DNA from: Thermoplasmata archaeon
GTDB lineage: Archaea > Thermoplasmatota > Thermoplasmata > Lutacidiplasmatales > UBA184
DNA length: 45,320 nucleotides
Direction: 5' to 3'
Assembly: GCA_030037955.1 (NCBI GenBank)
Contig: JASHPT010000105.1
Location: 1 to 45,320 of the forward strand
Of this stretch, positions 8,751-16,080 are shown piece by piece; position 1 is the first letter of the stretch, and each line of letters opens with the position of its first letter. Made by a program: the position numbers and the translations under genes. The notes under the pieces are model-generated. The model saw only the letters and a list, made by a program, of their open reading frames with translations. It made no database searches and was not told the origin of the DNA.

Positions 8751-9593
8751 TCAGAGGGTCCCGCCGAGCTCGGCGAGGGCTCGCTCGGCCTCCTCCCGAT
8801 TGGGAGGCTTTCCATGCCACGCGTGCTTGTTTTCCATGAAGGAGACACCCTTCCCCTTGACCGTGCGCGCGACGATCGCCGTCGGGTGTCCGTGGGTCGA
8901 CCGGGCGCGGTGCAGCGCCTCCAGGATCTCCGGGAAGCTGTGTCCGTCGATCTCCGAGGTCTCGTACCGGAACGCCCGGAACTTCTCGGCGATCGGCTCG
9001 ATCCCCATGAGGTCCTCGGTCTTGCCGTCCGTTTCGAGGCCGTTCCGGTCGAGGATCACGACCAGGTTGTCGAGGGCGTAGTGCCCCCCGGCCATCAGCG
9101 CCTCCCACGTCAGGCCGGCCTGGCACTCCCCGTCTCCCAGGATCGCGTAGACGCGGCTCGGCCGACGCGCGAGGCGCGCGTCCAGGGCCATTCCTACGGC
9201 CATGCCGATGCCCTGGCCCAGGCAACCGGTCGAGGCTTCGACCGCCGGCAGCTTTCGGTGGTCGACATGCCCCTGCAGCGGGCTTCCCAACTCGCGCAGC
9301 GTCCGGAGGATCTTGGGATCAAAGAATCCCCGGTGGGCGAGGGCGGAGTAGAGCGCCGGGGCGGCATGGCCCTTCGAGAGAACGAGCCGGTCCCGGTCGG
9401 GCCACTCGGGATGCTCCGGGTCGATCCGGAGCTCGTGGAAGACCAGCGCCGTGACCAGGTCCGTGACGGACAGACTTCCACCGGGATGGCCGCTGCCGGC
9501 GTGGTAGGTCATCCGGATGATGTCCTGCCGGATCTGCCGCGCGGTGGCGGAGAGCTCGTCCGGCGTCGCGGATGACTCCTGGGGACCGCTCAC
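8751..9593 (-). CDS. Transketolase, N-terminal subunit
   Basis: This 280-residue thiamine-diphosphate-binding half carries AGSGHPGGSLS, LSKGHAAPALYSAL and the TPP/metal motif GDGECQAG ending in the Asn of ILDRNGLETDG. It is the first gene of a six-gene operon (tktN, tktC, tal, DUF357, translin, mtnP). The start is a GTG with a TATA-like box 25-32 nt upstream. Together with rpiA at 16 kb it supplies most of the non-oxidative pentose phosphate route. Confidence 0.94.
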   Translation of the reverse strand: MSGPQESSATPDELSATARQIRQDIIRMTYHAGSGHPGGSLSVTDLVTALVFHELRIDPEHPEWPDRDRLVLSKGHAAPALYSALAHRGFFDPKILRTLRELGSPLQGHVDHRKLPAVEASTGCLGQGIGMAVGMALDARLARRPSRVYAILGDGECQAGLTWEALMAGGHYALDNLVVILDRNGLETDGKTEDLMGIEPIAEKFRAFRYETSEIDGHSFPEILEALHRARSTHGHPTAIVARTVKGKGVSFMENKHAWHGKPPNREEAERALAELGGTL

Positions 9594-9617
9594 GGGGCGC
9601 GTTCCATCGAGCGGCGC

Positions 9618-9625
9618 ATATTAAG
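9618..9625 (-). promoter_or_regulatory. TATA-like box of the transketolase operon
   Basis: CTTAATAT (minus strand) lies 25-32 nt before the GTG at 9593. It overlaps the last codons of nfo, so the operon has its own promoter although it follows nfo on the same strand. Confidence 0.5.
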
Positions 9626-10535
9626 GTGGCGTGACGCGGGGTCGCCGGGACGAGGGTTTCTTGCCGGCCGGAGCGGCAGAGCCGGTCTCCCGGACCAGGG
9701 CACGCAGCGTGAGCAGGTCCTGGCGGTACGTCTCGTACCCCTCGTCGCCGATCGGCGTCTCGAGATATCCGGGCGTCTCGGTCCACCGGGCGTCGTTCAG
9801 GAACCGACGGAAGCCTTCGACCCCCAGCGCCCCCTTGCCGATGTTCTCGTGCCGGTCGAGCTTGCACCCGAGCGGCCCCTTCGAATCGTTGAGGTGGAAC
9901 GCCCGTACGTCCGAGAGCCCGATCGTACCCTGCAGTCGTGCAACGACTTCGGCATACTGGTCATCGGTCCGGAAGTCCACGCCCGAGGCGAACAGGTGAC
10001 AGGTATCGATGGCAACGCCCACGCGCGAGCGGTCGGAGACGTGGTCGAGCACCCAGGCCAGCTCCTCGAACGTCGCGCCCAGCGTCGAGCCCTGCCCGGC
10101 GGCATTCTCGAGAAGAGCCCGACACTGGATACCGGGGGTCTCCCCGACGGCCCAGTCGATGCTCTCCACGATCTTTCGGAGCCCGGAGTCCACGCCCTCT
10201 CCGATGTGAGCGCCCGGGTGGAAGATCAGGTACGGAACCCCGAGCTGCTCCGCGCGTCGGAGCTCGTCGACGAAGGTCTTCCGCGACCGGGTGAGGAGTG
10301 CCTTCTTCGGGGACGCCAGATTCGGCAGGTAGCTCTGGTGGACCGCGCAGGCGTGGAGTCCGTCCCGACCGACCGCGTCCCGGAACGCCTGGGCGTTGAC
10401 GGGGTCGATCGGCGCCGAGCCCCACATCTGCGGACTCTTGGAGAAGATCTGGATGGTCTCGCAGCCGATCGAGCGACCGGTGGCAACGGCCTCGGGCAGC
10501 CCCTCGGCGATGCCGATATGGGCGCCGAGCCACAT
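9621..10535 (-). CDS. nfo: Endonuclease IV (AP endonuclease)
   Basis: This 304-residue TIM-barrel enzyme opens with LGAHIGIAEGLPEAV. It contains the endonuclease IV signatures IQIFSKSPQMW, LIFHPGAHIG, LLENAAGQGSTLG, VAIDTCHLFASG, FHLNDSKGPLGCKLDRHENIGKG and a C-terminal ETP. These include the His, Glu and Asp residues that bind three zinc ions. The enzyme cuts DNA at abasic sites in base-excision repair. The C-terminal 25 residues are a basic extension beyond the usual fold. It lies directly downstream of the 5S gene but has its own TATA-like box. Confidence 0.95.
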   Translation of the reverse strand: MWLGAHIGIAEGLPEAVATGRSIGCETIQIFSKSPQMWGSAPIDPVNAQAFRDAVGRDGLHACAVHQSYLPNLASPKKALLTRSRKTFVDELRRAEQLGVPYLIFHPGAHIGEGVDSGLRKIVESIDWAVGETPGIQCRALLENAAGQGSTLGATFEELAWVLDHVSDRSRVGVAIDTCHLFASGVDFRTDDQYAEVVARLQGTIGLSDVRAFHLNDSKGPLGCKLDRHENIGKGALGVEGFRRFLNDARWTETPGYLETPIGDEGYETYRQDLLTLRALVRETGSAAPAGKKPSSRRPRVTPP

Positions 10536-10560
10536 GGTCGGGGCCGACCTGCGGCCATGG

Positions 10561-10567
10561 TTTAATC
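10561..10567 (-). promoter_or_regulatory. TATA-like box of nfo
   Basis: GATTAAA (minus strand) lies 26-32 nt before the ATG at 10535, between the 5S 3' end and nfo. Confidence 0.5.
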
Positions 10568-10580
10568 ACTTACGGCCGGC

Positions 10581-10599
10581 CCTCTCGAGGCGGGAGAGG
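10581..10599 (-). terminator. Hairpin at the 5S rRNA 3' boundary
   Basis: CCTCTC and GAGAGG can pair across a seven-base loop, overlapping the 5S 3' end by two bases. It may help define the 3' end or terminate transcription. There is no T-run directly after it, so the call is weak. Confidence 0.3.
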
Positions 10600-10720
10600 C
10601 CGACAACTTTCCGCGTTTCCCGTAGACTCGCGTACTTCAGTACCGCGCGGATCGCCAGTGGGCTTAACTTCCGGGTTCGGAATGAGACCGGGTGTTGCCC
10701 CACCGCTTTGGCCGTCGGCC
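10598..10720 (-). rRNA. rrf: 5S ribosomal RNA
   Basis: Read on the minus strand, the region contains the conserved 5S core CCGAACCCGGAAGTTAAGCC, preceded by CGGCCAAAGCGGTGGGGC and followed by AGTACGCGAGTCTACGGGAAACGCG. The ends pair as helix I: GGCCGAC at the 5' end with GTCGGCC at the 3' end, extendable by wobble pairs. This sets a gene of about 123 nt. No 16S or 23S gene is in the window, so it is a detached 5S gene, as known in Thermoplasma. The ORF track places several spurious ORFs across it. Confidence 0.93.
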
Positions 10721-10741
10721 AAGCGGTGGAGCAGGCGGACG

Positions 10742-10749
10742 ATATTTAA
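10742..10749 (-). promoter_or_regulatory. TATA box of the 5S rRNA gene
   Basis: TTAAATAT (minus strand) is the most AT-rich stretch nearby and lies 22-29 nt before the inferred 5S 5' end at 10720, which supports both the box and that end. Confidence 0.65.
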
Positions 10750-10765
10750 CGTTCTCCGGGCGGAA

Positions 10766-11161
10766 TCAGCTCGGGACCGGACCGAAGAACTCGAGCCAGT
10801 TCCCGTCGGGGTCCCGCGTGTACACGAGGTTCTCCCGCGCCTCCCGGATCCGGGCCACCACCGGGAGTCCTCGACGCCGCAGACTCTTCTCCCACGCCTC
10901 GACGTTGGAGACCCGGAACCCGAAGTGATCGAACTCGGTGCCCTTCCGGACCGGTTCATAGTACGGGTTGCCCGGCGGGTAGTAGTTGAGCTCGATGAAC
11001 TGGGAGGCCCCCGGAAACCGGAGCTGGACCCAGAGGCCGCCGTGCCCCATCTTCCCTTGCCGCCGGAGCCGGAAGCCCAGGCTCCGGTAGAACTTGAGCG
11101 AGGCCGCGAGGTTCCGAACCCGGATCCCGCTGTATACGAACTCGACCTTGACTCGCGGCAT
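10766..11161 (-). CDS. VOC (glyoxalase/dioxygenase superfamily) protein
   Basis: The 131-residue protein has the paired beta-alpha-beta-beta-beta modules of the vicinal oxygen chelate fold: YSGIRVRNLAASLKFYRSLGFRL, then FDHFGFRVSNVEAWEKSL, and a final YTRDPDGNWLEFFGP. Metal ligands are probably the His in FDHFGF and the Glu in NWLEFFG. Members include glyoxalase I, methylmalonyl-CoA epimerase and resistance proteins; the specific reaction cannot be assigned. It lies 19 nt downstream of a 63-residue ORF on the same strand. Confidence 0.85.
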   Translation of the reverse strand: MPRVKVEFVYSGIRVRNLAASLKFYRSLGFRLRRQGKMGHGGLWVQLRFPGASQFIELNYYPPGNPYYEPVRKGTEFDHFGFRVSNVEAWEKSLRRRGLPVVARIREARENLVYTRDPDGNWLEFFGPVPS

Positions 11162-11180
11162 CGGCTCGATGAGAGGGCGG

Positions 11181-11372
11181 CTACCGCTTGCGGTCCTTGA
11201 GGACCCGGTCCGTGGTCTTCTCGACCCAATCGAAGCCCTCGCGCCCCAGACGCTCCGCCAGCCGGAGACTCAGCCGGGCCGCGGCCAGGGCATCCCGGGC
11301 GACGTCGTGGGCCAGCTCATGCACTTCGTGGCCGATGTCGGGCGTATCGGACGGAGGCCGGGTATCGTTCAT
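11181..11372 (-). CDS. Small helical protein, hypothetical
   Basis: The 63-residue frame from ATG 11372 reads as one long amphipathic helical stretch (GHEVHELAHDVARDALAAARLSLRLAERLG) with a basic C-terminus. No family is recognised. It sits between the membrane protein gene and the VOC gene on the same strand with small gaps, consistent with an operon. The ORF track start at 11462 would overlap the upstream gene and is less likely. Confidence 0.5.
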   Translation of the reverse strand: MNDTRPPSDTPDIGHEVHELAHDVARDALAAARLSLRLAERLGREGFDWVEKTTDRVLKDRKR

Positions 11373-11404
11373 CGGCGCGCCTGAGCGCAGGGACCACAAA
11401 TGGC

Positions 11405-11917
11405 TTACCCGTAGACCGGGGCCATCGCCCGCTGCGGGAACTGGAAACTGATTCGCTCCCAAGGGCGCCGGATGTCCCCGAGCGTGGTGACGATGCCGGC
11501 GAGCAGGCCGATGGCCGGAGGAATCAGGAACAGCTCGAGGAGATGCCCGTAGGTGATCGTGAGCGAGAAGCCCCGGATCGTGGTCGCATAGACCGGGTTC
11601 TGGAGCAGGTAGACGACGTAGATCAGGTCAAAGCCGGCGGACATGACGCGCACCGGACCCCACGCCCGGGTCGGCTTGGTCGCGACGGACAATCCCGCCA
11701 GAAACGCGACGATGAAGCCGGCGATGACCAGGAACGCCGGCTCGATCGGGGCCGAGAGTCCGTATCGGGCGGCGTACTGCTCGAGATAGTACGGAAGGAG
11801 GCCGACCAGGCCGAAGTAGAGCAGCGTCAGGCTGACGGCGCCGGCGATCCGAGCGCCCGAGACGCCCGGGGGCTCGTACGGAGGATAGCCGGCGGGGGGG
11901 CTGGGGCTCCCGCTCAT
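11405..11917 (-). CDS. Four-helix membrane protein, hypothetical
   Basis: The 170-residue protein has a Pro-rich cytoplasmic N-terminus followed by about four hydrophobic segments (near 25-45, 62-80, 92-108 and 122-147) and a short tail. It overlaps the upstream anchored protein gene by 4 nt (ATGA), so the two are translationally coupled. No family is recognised. Confidence 0.65.
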   Translation of the reverse strand: MSGSPSPPAGYPPYEPPGVSGARIAGAVSLTLLYFGLVGLLPYYLEQYAARYGLSAPIEPAFLVIAGFIVAFLAGLSVATKPTRAWGPVRVMSAGFDLIYVVYLLQNPVYATTIRGFSLTITYGHLLELFLIPPAIGLLAGIVTTLGDIRRPWERISFQFPQRAMAPVYG

Positions 11918-12741
11918 GGGAGCGTCTCCGTGGGGAGGGAGATGTCGAACCCGGACCCCACAAAGGTGGAGGCGATCGTGGCGCCGCTCAGCTGGCAGGT
12001 TTCGGGCGCGTAGAACGTCTGCGTGAGCGTCACCGGGCCTTCCGTAGTGTGCACGGGAAACGACTGGCGCGTGCAGGCCGTTCCGTTCGACTGGGTGACG
12101 ACGACGTTCAGCATGCCGACCACGGAGAGGCCCGGGGTGTGGTTCTCGAAGTGGACCGTCACCGGCACGGCGATCGTCCCGTTGGATTCCGGGGTGGGCG
12201 TGCCCACATCGTAGGTCAGGTTCGCGAACGGGGCGCCCCAGTGGTAGTGGAATCCCACCTCCAGGTTGACCGGGATCACGGCCGCGTAGGAGGCGTTCAG
12301 GAACAGGGTGCCGTTGATGTTGGCGTCATTCAGCAACAGGAACGGCCCCGCGGGGTTGGCCAGGTCGAACTCGGTCAGGAGGGAGATCGTGGAACTGCCG
12401 TGGCCGGGGATGCTGACCGGCGCGGCGGTTTCGGTCACCGCGATCGGAGCCGACTGGATGGTGTCGTTGCTGAAGATCGCGACCAGGGTCAGGCCCCGTA
12501 CGTTGTAGTAGCCGTCGTTGCGTATCGGGAACGTGACGTTCACGACGACGGCGGTACCGACCAGCGACGCGGTATCGGAGTGCTGGAGGGAGCCGGATTG
12601 ACGCGCGATTCCCTCGCCCATCTCAACGGCGGAGTAGGCGACGGTGGCGAGGAACAGCACCAGGAAGACGAGGGCCAGGATGGCCAGCACCCGGAGCACC
12701 TGGGCCAGACGATAGAGGGCGGACGGCTTCGGCTGCAGCAT
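11914..12741 (-). CDS. Membrane-anchored extracellular protein
   Basis: This 275-residue protein starts at the ATG overlapping the thioesterase stop (TGATG). A single hydrophobic helix at about 17-38 is followed by a long Thr/Asn/Val-rich beta-type region with many NxS/T sequons (NVTF, NDTI, NGTL, NASY, NLTY, NGTI). This suggests an exported, possibly N-glycosylated domain held on the membrane. A resemblance to LEA14/WHy-type beta-sandwiches is possible but not demonstrable. Longer ORF versions to 13167 are shadow. Confidence 0.7.
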   Translation of the reverse strand: MLQPKPSALYRLAQVLRVLAILALVFLVLFLATVAYSAVEMGEGIARQSGSLQHSDTASLVGTAVVVNVTFPIRNDGYYNVRGLTLVAIFSNDTIQSAPIAVTETAAPVSIPGHGSSTISLLTEFDLANPAGPFLLLNDANINGTLFLNASYAAVIPVNLEVGFHYHWGAPFANLTYDVGTPTPESNGTIAVPVTVHFENHTPGLSVVGMLNVVVTQSNGTACTRQSFPVHTTEGPVTLTQTFYAPETCQLSGATIASTFVGSGFDISLPTETLP

Positions 12742-13220
12742 CAGCGACGTGCCCGGAGCGCCCGCTGCTCCTCGGCGGACCAGATGTACCAGGTCCCGTG
12801 CGCCTGGGCAAACTGATGGCCCTCTCCATCGTCGAGTTTGCCCTCGACGAAGGCCAGGTGCCGACCCCGGCGCAGCACCTCTCCGCGCGCGACGAGTTCC
12901 TTGCCGAGCCGGGCGGACCGGAGGAACTCTACGTACAGGGAGGTGGTCGCGGTCGACTCCCCTTCGTTGAGCAAGCTGACGACGGCGCCGCCCATCGCCG
13001 TATCCAGGACGGTGGCGTAGACCCCGCCGTGGACGACCCCGTTGATGTTGAGGTGCCGGGGCTGGACGCGACCGCGGACGGTGCAGACCCCGACCCCGGA
13101 GCCCTCGGGGTCGATGACGAAGCCGATGGACCGGTGGAATCCGGACATCCGGGCGACGGTCGTCCACCGACGCGGCAGCCGGAGCGGGCGAGGCTCGGCC
13201 GCACGTGCGGAGCGCTTCAC
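12741..13220 (-). CDS. Hotdog-fold thioesterase (PaaI-like)
   Basis: The 159-residue protein contains NINGVVHGGVYATVLDTAMGGAV, the hotdog helix with the HGG motif and catalytic Asp of PaaI/acyl-CoA thioesterases, followed by TTSLYVEFLRSARLGKELVARGEV. It would hydrolyse acyl- or aryl-CoA esters. The start is a GTG with CTTTATC 26-32 nt upstream, making it a leaderless first gene of a short operon with the anchored and four-helix membrane proteins. Confidence 0.85.
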   Translation of the reverse strand: MKRSARAAEPRPLRLPRRWTTVARMSGFHRSIGFVIDPEGSGVGVCTVRGRVQPRHLNINGVVHGGVYATVLDTAMGGAVVSLLNEGESTATTSLYVEFLRSARLGKELVARGEVLRRGRHLAFVEGKLDDGEGHQFAQAHGTWYIWSAEEQRALRARR

Positions 13221-13245
13221 GATTCTACTGTTTGCGCGGGGGAGA

Positions 13246-13252
13246 GATAAAG
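13246..13252 (-). promoter_or_regulatory. TATA-like box of the thioesterase operon
   Basis: CTTTATC (minus strand) lies 26-32 nt before the GTG at 13220. Confidence 0.5.
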
Positions 13253-13312
13253 AACCGCCGGAACCGGGGGAGCGCCCCTATGTAGTCCCGGCCATCGACC
13301 GGACAGGTTCCG

Positions 13313-14341
13313 ATGCCGTCTCGATCCGTGCCCGGCGCGGCCGGCTACGAGGCCGCGCCGAACATCGCCCTCGTGAAGTACTGGGGGATGCGGGACGAGC
13401 GGCTTGTGCTCCCCAACAACTCCTCGTTGTCGATGACGGTCGGGGGTCTCCGCACCCGGACCTGGGTGCGATTCGACCCCGGGCTCTCGGCGGACCGCCT
13501 GTGGCTGAACGGCGAGCCGGCCGGCGGGGGTCCGCTCCAGGGGGTCGCGGAGTTTCTGGACGTTGTCCGCGAGGAGGCCGGGACCCGGCAATTCGCGGAG
13601 GTTCGGTCCGACAACGACTTCCCGACCGCGAGCGGCCTCGCAAGTTCGGCGAGCGGCTTCGCGGCCCTCGCCGGTGCGGCCAGCCAGGCGGCGGGGCTGC
13701 GACTCACACCCCGCGGTCTCTCCCGCCTCGCGCGCCGTGGCTCGGGGAGTGCGAGCCGCTCGGTCTTCGGAGGCTTCGTCGAGTGGGAGGCCGGCCACCG
13801 GCCCGACGGGGAGGACTGCTATGCACGGCCCCTGCTGCCGCCGGACCATTGGCCGGAGCTCCGGGACCTGGTCACGATCATCGCGGACGCGCCGGAGAAG
13901 GCGGTCCGCTCGGCCCGGGCCATGCAGGATACCATCCGAACGTCCACGGCGTACGCCGAGCGGCTCCGGTCGGTTCCCGGTCGCCTTGCAAACCTTCGGA
14001 CCGCGTTGCGCATGCGGGATGCGTCCCGGTTCCTCGAGCTCCTGATCGCGGAGTGTGACGACTTCCGCCACGTGTGCGAAACGACGGTGCCGAGCCTCGA
14101 CTACCTGACCCCGGCCTCACGGGCCGTCCTGGCGGCGGTCCTCGACCTGAACCGGACGGCAGGGAGCCCGATCGCCGGATACACCCACGACGCCGGCGCC
14201 CACGTCCACGTCTTCACCTTCGAGCCGAACGTCGCCGAGGTCGAGGGCCGTCTTCGCAGCATTCCGGGCATCGCTTCGATCCGGACGCTCCGGCCCGGTC
14301 CGGCCGCCCACCCGATCCCGGCGACCGGTCCGGCGTCCTAG
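13313..14341 (+). CDS. mvaD: Diphosphomevalonate/phosphomevalonate decarboxylase
   Basis: This 342-residue GHMP-family enzyme shows the decarboxylase signatures in order: APNIALVKYWGMRD, LPNNSSLSMT, FPTASGLASSASGFAALA, RGSGSASRSVFGGFVEW and YTHDAGAHVHVF. The last keeps the catalytic Asp, and SASRS keeps the Arg that distinguishes decarboxylases from the mevalonate 3-kinases of Thermoplasma. One change is notable: the usual KYWGKR Lys is Met. As I recall, haloarchaeal phosphomevalonate decarboxylases share this Met, so the substrate could be mevalonate 5-phosphate. The enzyme feeds archaeal isoprenoid lipid synthesis. Its stop overlaps convergently with the next gene. Confidence 0.88.
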   Translation: MPSRSVPGAAGYEAAPNIALVKYWGMRDERLVLPNNSSLSMTVGGLRTRTWVRFDPGLSADRLWLNGEPAGGGPLQGVAEFLDVVREEAGTRQFAEVRSDNDFPTASGLASSASGFAALAGAASQAAGLRLTPRGLSRLARRGSGSASRSVFGGFVEWEAGHRPDGEDCYARPLLPPDHWPELRDLVTIIADAPEKAVRSARAMQDTIRTSTAYAERLRSVPGRLANLRTALRMRDASRFLELLIAECDDFRHVCETTVPSLDYLTPASRAVLAAVLDLNRTAGSPIAGYTHDAGAHVHVFTFEPNVAEVEGRLRSIPGIASIRTLRPGPAAHPIPATGPAS

Positions 14342-15189
14342 GGGATGCGCCGGTCGAAGTCGGCGGGCGGGAGCTCGAGTCCCATCCGCTCGAGGATCGG
14401 GCTGGTCTCGGCGATGAACCGGGCCCGGGCCTCGTCGTTGGTCCAGCGCTTGAGCCCGTATTCGATGGCCCGGCGGCTCGTCTCGGAGTTCGAGTGCCCG
14501 AACATGTCGAGCGCCCGGGGATACCACTTCCGGACGGCGGCCTGGGCCTCGTCCTTGGTGCCGGCATACTTCGTACCCTCGCGGGCCATCCGTCGCAGGA
14601 CATTCGCTCCGAAGTTGAGGTGCAACTGCTCCTCCGAGAGCATGAGCGGCATGGCCCGGGCGAGCGGGCCGTAGGAGCACTCCTGGAAGGCCCGGAGCTG
14701 GTAGACCCCGACCCGGTCCACGAGGCAGGTGAAGGCGCCGACATCGGACCACGCGTCGAACTTCATGTTGAAAGCGTCGAGCTTGTGCTCGCCCTCCTTC
14801 TTGGCCAGGAGATCGTCGATCCAGTGCTGTCCTTCCTCGCCAAAGTCCTTCAGGATCCGGCAGGCCTGCAGACCGTGCCGGGCCTCGTCGGCGACGATCC
14901 GCGCCTCGATCCAGCGGTCCTCCAGCGTCGGGGCGTGGTCGAGCCACGGACGATGCTGCTGGATGGAAGCGAACTCTGTGTCCGCCTGCACGACCATCAG
15001 CTTGACGATGAGCTTCCGAAGCTCTTCGGGGAGCTCGTCCGGGGTCTCGTACTTCCGGACGCCAGCGGCCGACCCCCAGAGGATCTCCCGGACCGGCTCG
15101 ATCGTACCGCCCTCCCGGAGGTTCTTGCTGCCGGCGCCACGGGGCGCGGGCTCCGGTGCGGCTGTCGGGGGACTGGGAGACTCGGACAT
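14338..15189 (-). CDS. PaaA/PaaC-like diiron oxygenase subunit
   Basis: The 283-residue helical protein carries two ferritin-like metal-binding helix pairs: ADTEFASIQQHRPW with IVADEARHGLQACRIL, then FQECSYG with LSEEQLHLNFG (E and ExxH patterns). This is the layout of PaaA, the catalytic subunit of phenylacetyl-CoA epoxidase, and of BoxB-like oxygenases. The first 30 residues are Pro/Ala-rich. No PaaB, PaaC, PaaD or reductase PaaE is adjacent. An enoyl-CoA hydratase lies 23 nt upstream on the same strand, suggesting a CoA-thioester substrate. The protein may act alone or with partners elsewhere. Confidence 0.75.
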   Translation of the reverse strand: MSESPSPPTAAPEPAPRGAGSKNLREGGTIEPVREILWGSAAGVRKYETPDELPEELRKLIVKLMVVQADTEFASIQQHRPWLDHAPTLEDRWIEARIVADEARHGLQACRILKDFGEEGQHWIDDLLAKKEGEHKLDAFNMKFDAWSDVGAFTCLVDRVGVYQLRAFQECSYGPLARAMPLMLSEEQLHLNFGANVLRRMAREGTKYAGTKDEAQAAVRKWYPRALDMFGHSNSETSRRAIEYGLKRWTNDEARARFIAETSPILERMGLELPPADFDRRIP

Positions 15190-15212
15190 CAGGCCCTCAC
15201 GGAGTGTACGAA

Positions 15213-15995
15213 TCAGCGCCCCTTAAAGCTGGGCTTCCGCTTTTCGAGGAACGCTGAGATTCCCTCTTTGGCATCCTCGGTCACGAAGAGCTGATTCTGG
15301 AGCTCGCGCTCGAGCGCCAGCCCGGACAGGAGGGGCTCCTCGACCCCTTCCATCACCGACCGCTTGATGAGACTCACCGCCCGGGACGGGCCCTCGGCCA
15401 GAGTCTTGGCATACCTGTGAACGTCCTCCGCAAAGCTGGCCTTTGGAAAGACGTGGTTCACGAGGCCGATCTGCAATGCCTCGGACGGCGTGAGCAGCCG
15501 ACCGGTGATCATCATATCGAGGGCCCGGGACGCCCCGACCAGGCGCGGGAGCCGCTGGGTCCCGCCCGTTCCCGGGAGCACGCCTAGGGTCACCTCCGGG
15601 AGGCCGATCTTGCCGCCGTCCGCGGCCATCATCCGGAGGTCACAGGCGAGCGCGATCTCGAGGCCGCCGCCGACGCAGTGGCCGTTGATCGCCGCGATGA
15701 CCACCTTGGGAGTAGTGGCGAAGCGGTTCAGCGTCTCCTGGCAGTGGAGACAGAACATCGCCTTGTAGTCCGGGGTGCTCCGCTTGAGCATCTCGATATC
15801 GGCCCCGGCGCTGAAGAAGCCCTCCAGCTTGCTGCCGAGGACGAGCACCCGAGCCTCGGCGTTGAAGCGCATCTCCTCGAGCGCTTCGTCGATCTCGCGC
15901 ATCATGTCGAGGTCGTAGGTGTTCGCCTTCGGCTTCTGGATCTCGATGTACCCGACGCCCTCGCTCACGCGGGTGTGAATGTACTTGCCGTCCAT
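15213..15995 (-). CDS. Enoyl-CoA hydratase/isomerase (crotonase)
   Basis: The 260-residue crotonase has the first oxyanion-hole segment [25 protein letters not shown], and the catalytic-Glu segment [19 protein letters not shown]. Length and motifs are standard. It hydrates enoyl-CoA thioesters, or may isomerise ring-opened or epoxidised aryl-CoA (PaaG-type). Only 23 nt separate it from the PaaA-like gene, so the two are probably co-transcribed and may work on the same CoA intermediates. Confidence 0.92.
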   Translation of the reverse strand: MDGKYIHTRVSEGVGYIEIQKPKANTYDLDMMREIDEALEEMRFNAEARVLVLGSKLEGFFSAGADIEMLKRSTPDYKAMFCLHCQETLNRFATTPKVVIAAINGHCVGGGLEIALACDLRMMAADGGKIGLPEVTLGVLPGTGGTQRLPRLVGASRALDMMITGRLLTPSEALQIGLVNHVFPKASFAEDVHRYAKTLAEGPSRAVSLIKRSVMEGVEEPLLSGLALERELQNQLFVTEDAKEGISAFLEKRKPSFKGR

Positions 15996-16080
15996 CGACT
16001 CGCCCCCCTGGTTGCTGCGCGCAGCCGGGGCCGGGATTTAGCGGATTCCCATCGACCGGAGGGCCGGGGTCACGGTGAAC

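Noticed and set aside
6802-9225. 807-residue ORF on the minus strand
   Set aside because: Only its last 94 codons (DUF357) are real. The rest is an Arg/Gly/Pro-rich shadow of the transketolase and transaldolase genes in another frame.
7170-9575. 801-residue ORF on the plus strand
   Set aside because: It is antisense to the well-supported tktN, tktC and tal genes, with an Arg/Val/Glu/Asp-rich composition typical of shadow frames in GC-rich DNA.
10700-10729. Stand-alone hairpin CCACCGCTT/AAGCGGTGG as a terminator of the VOC gene
   Set aside because: Most of it lies inside the 5' part of the 5S rRNA gene, which explains the sequence, and it is not followed by a T-run.
10570-11229. 219-residue ORF over the 5S region
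   Set aside because: It covers the 5S rRNA gene and the VOC gene in another frame; the Ser/Arg-rich translation has no protein character.
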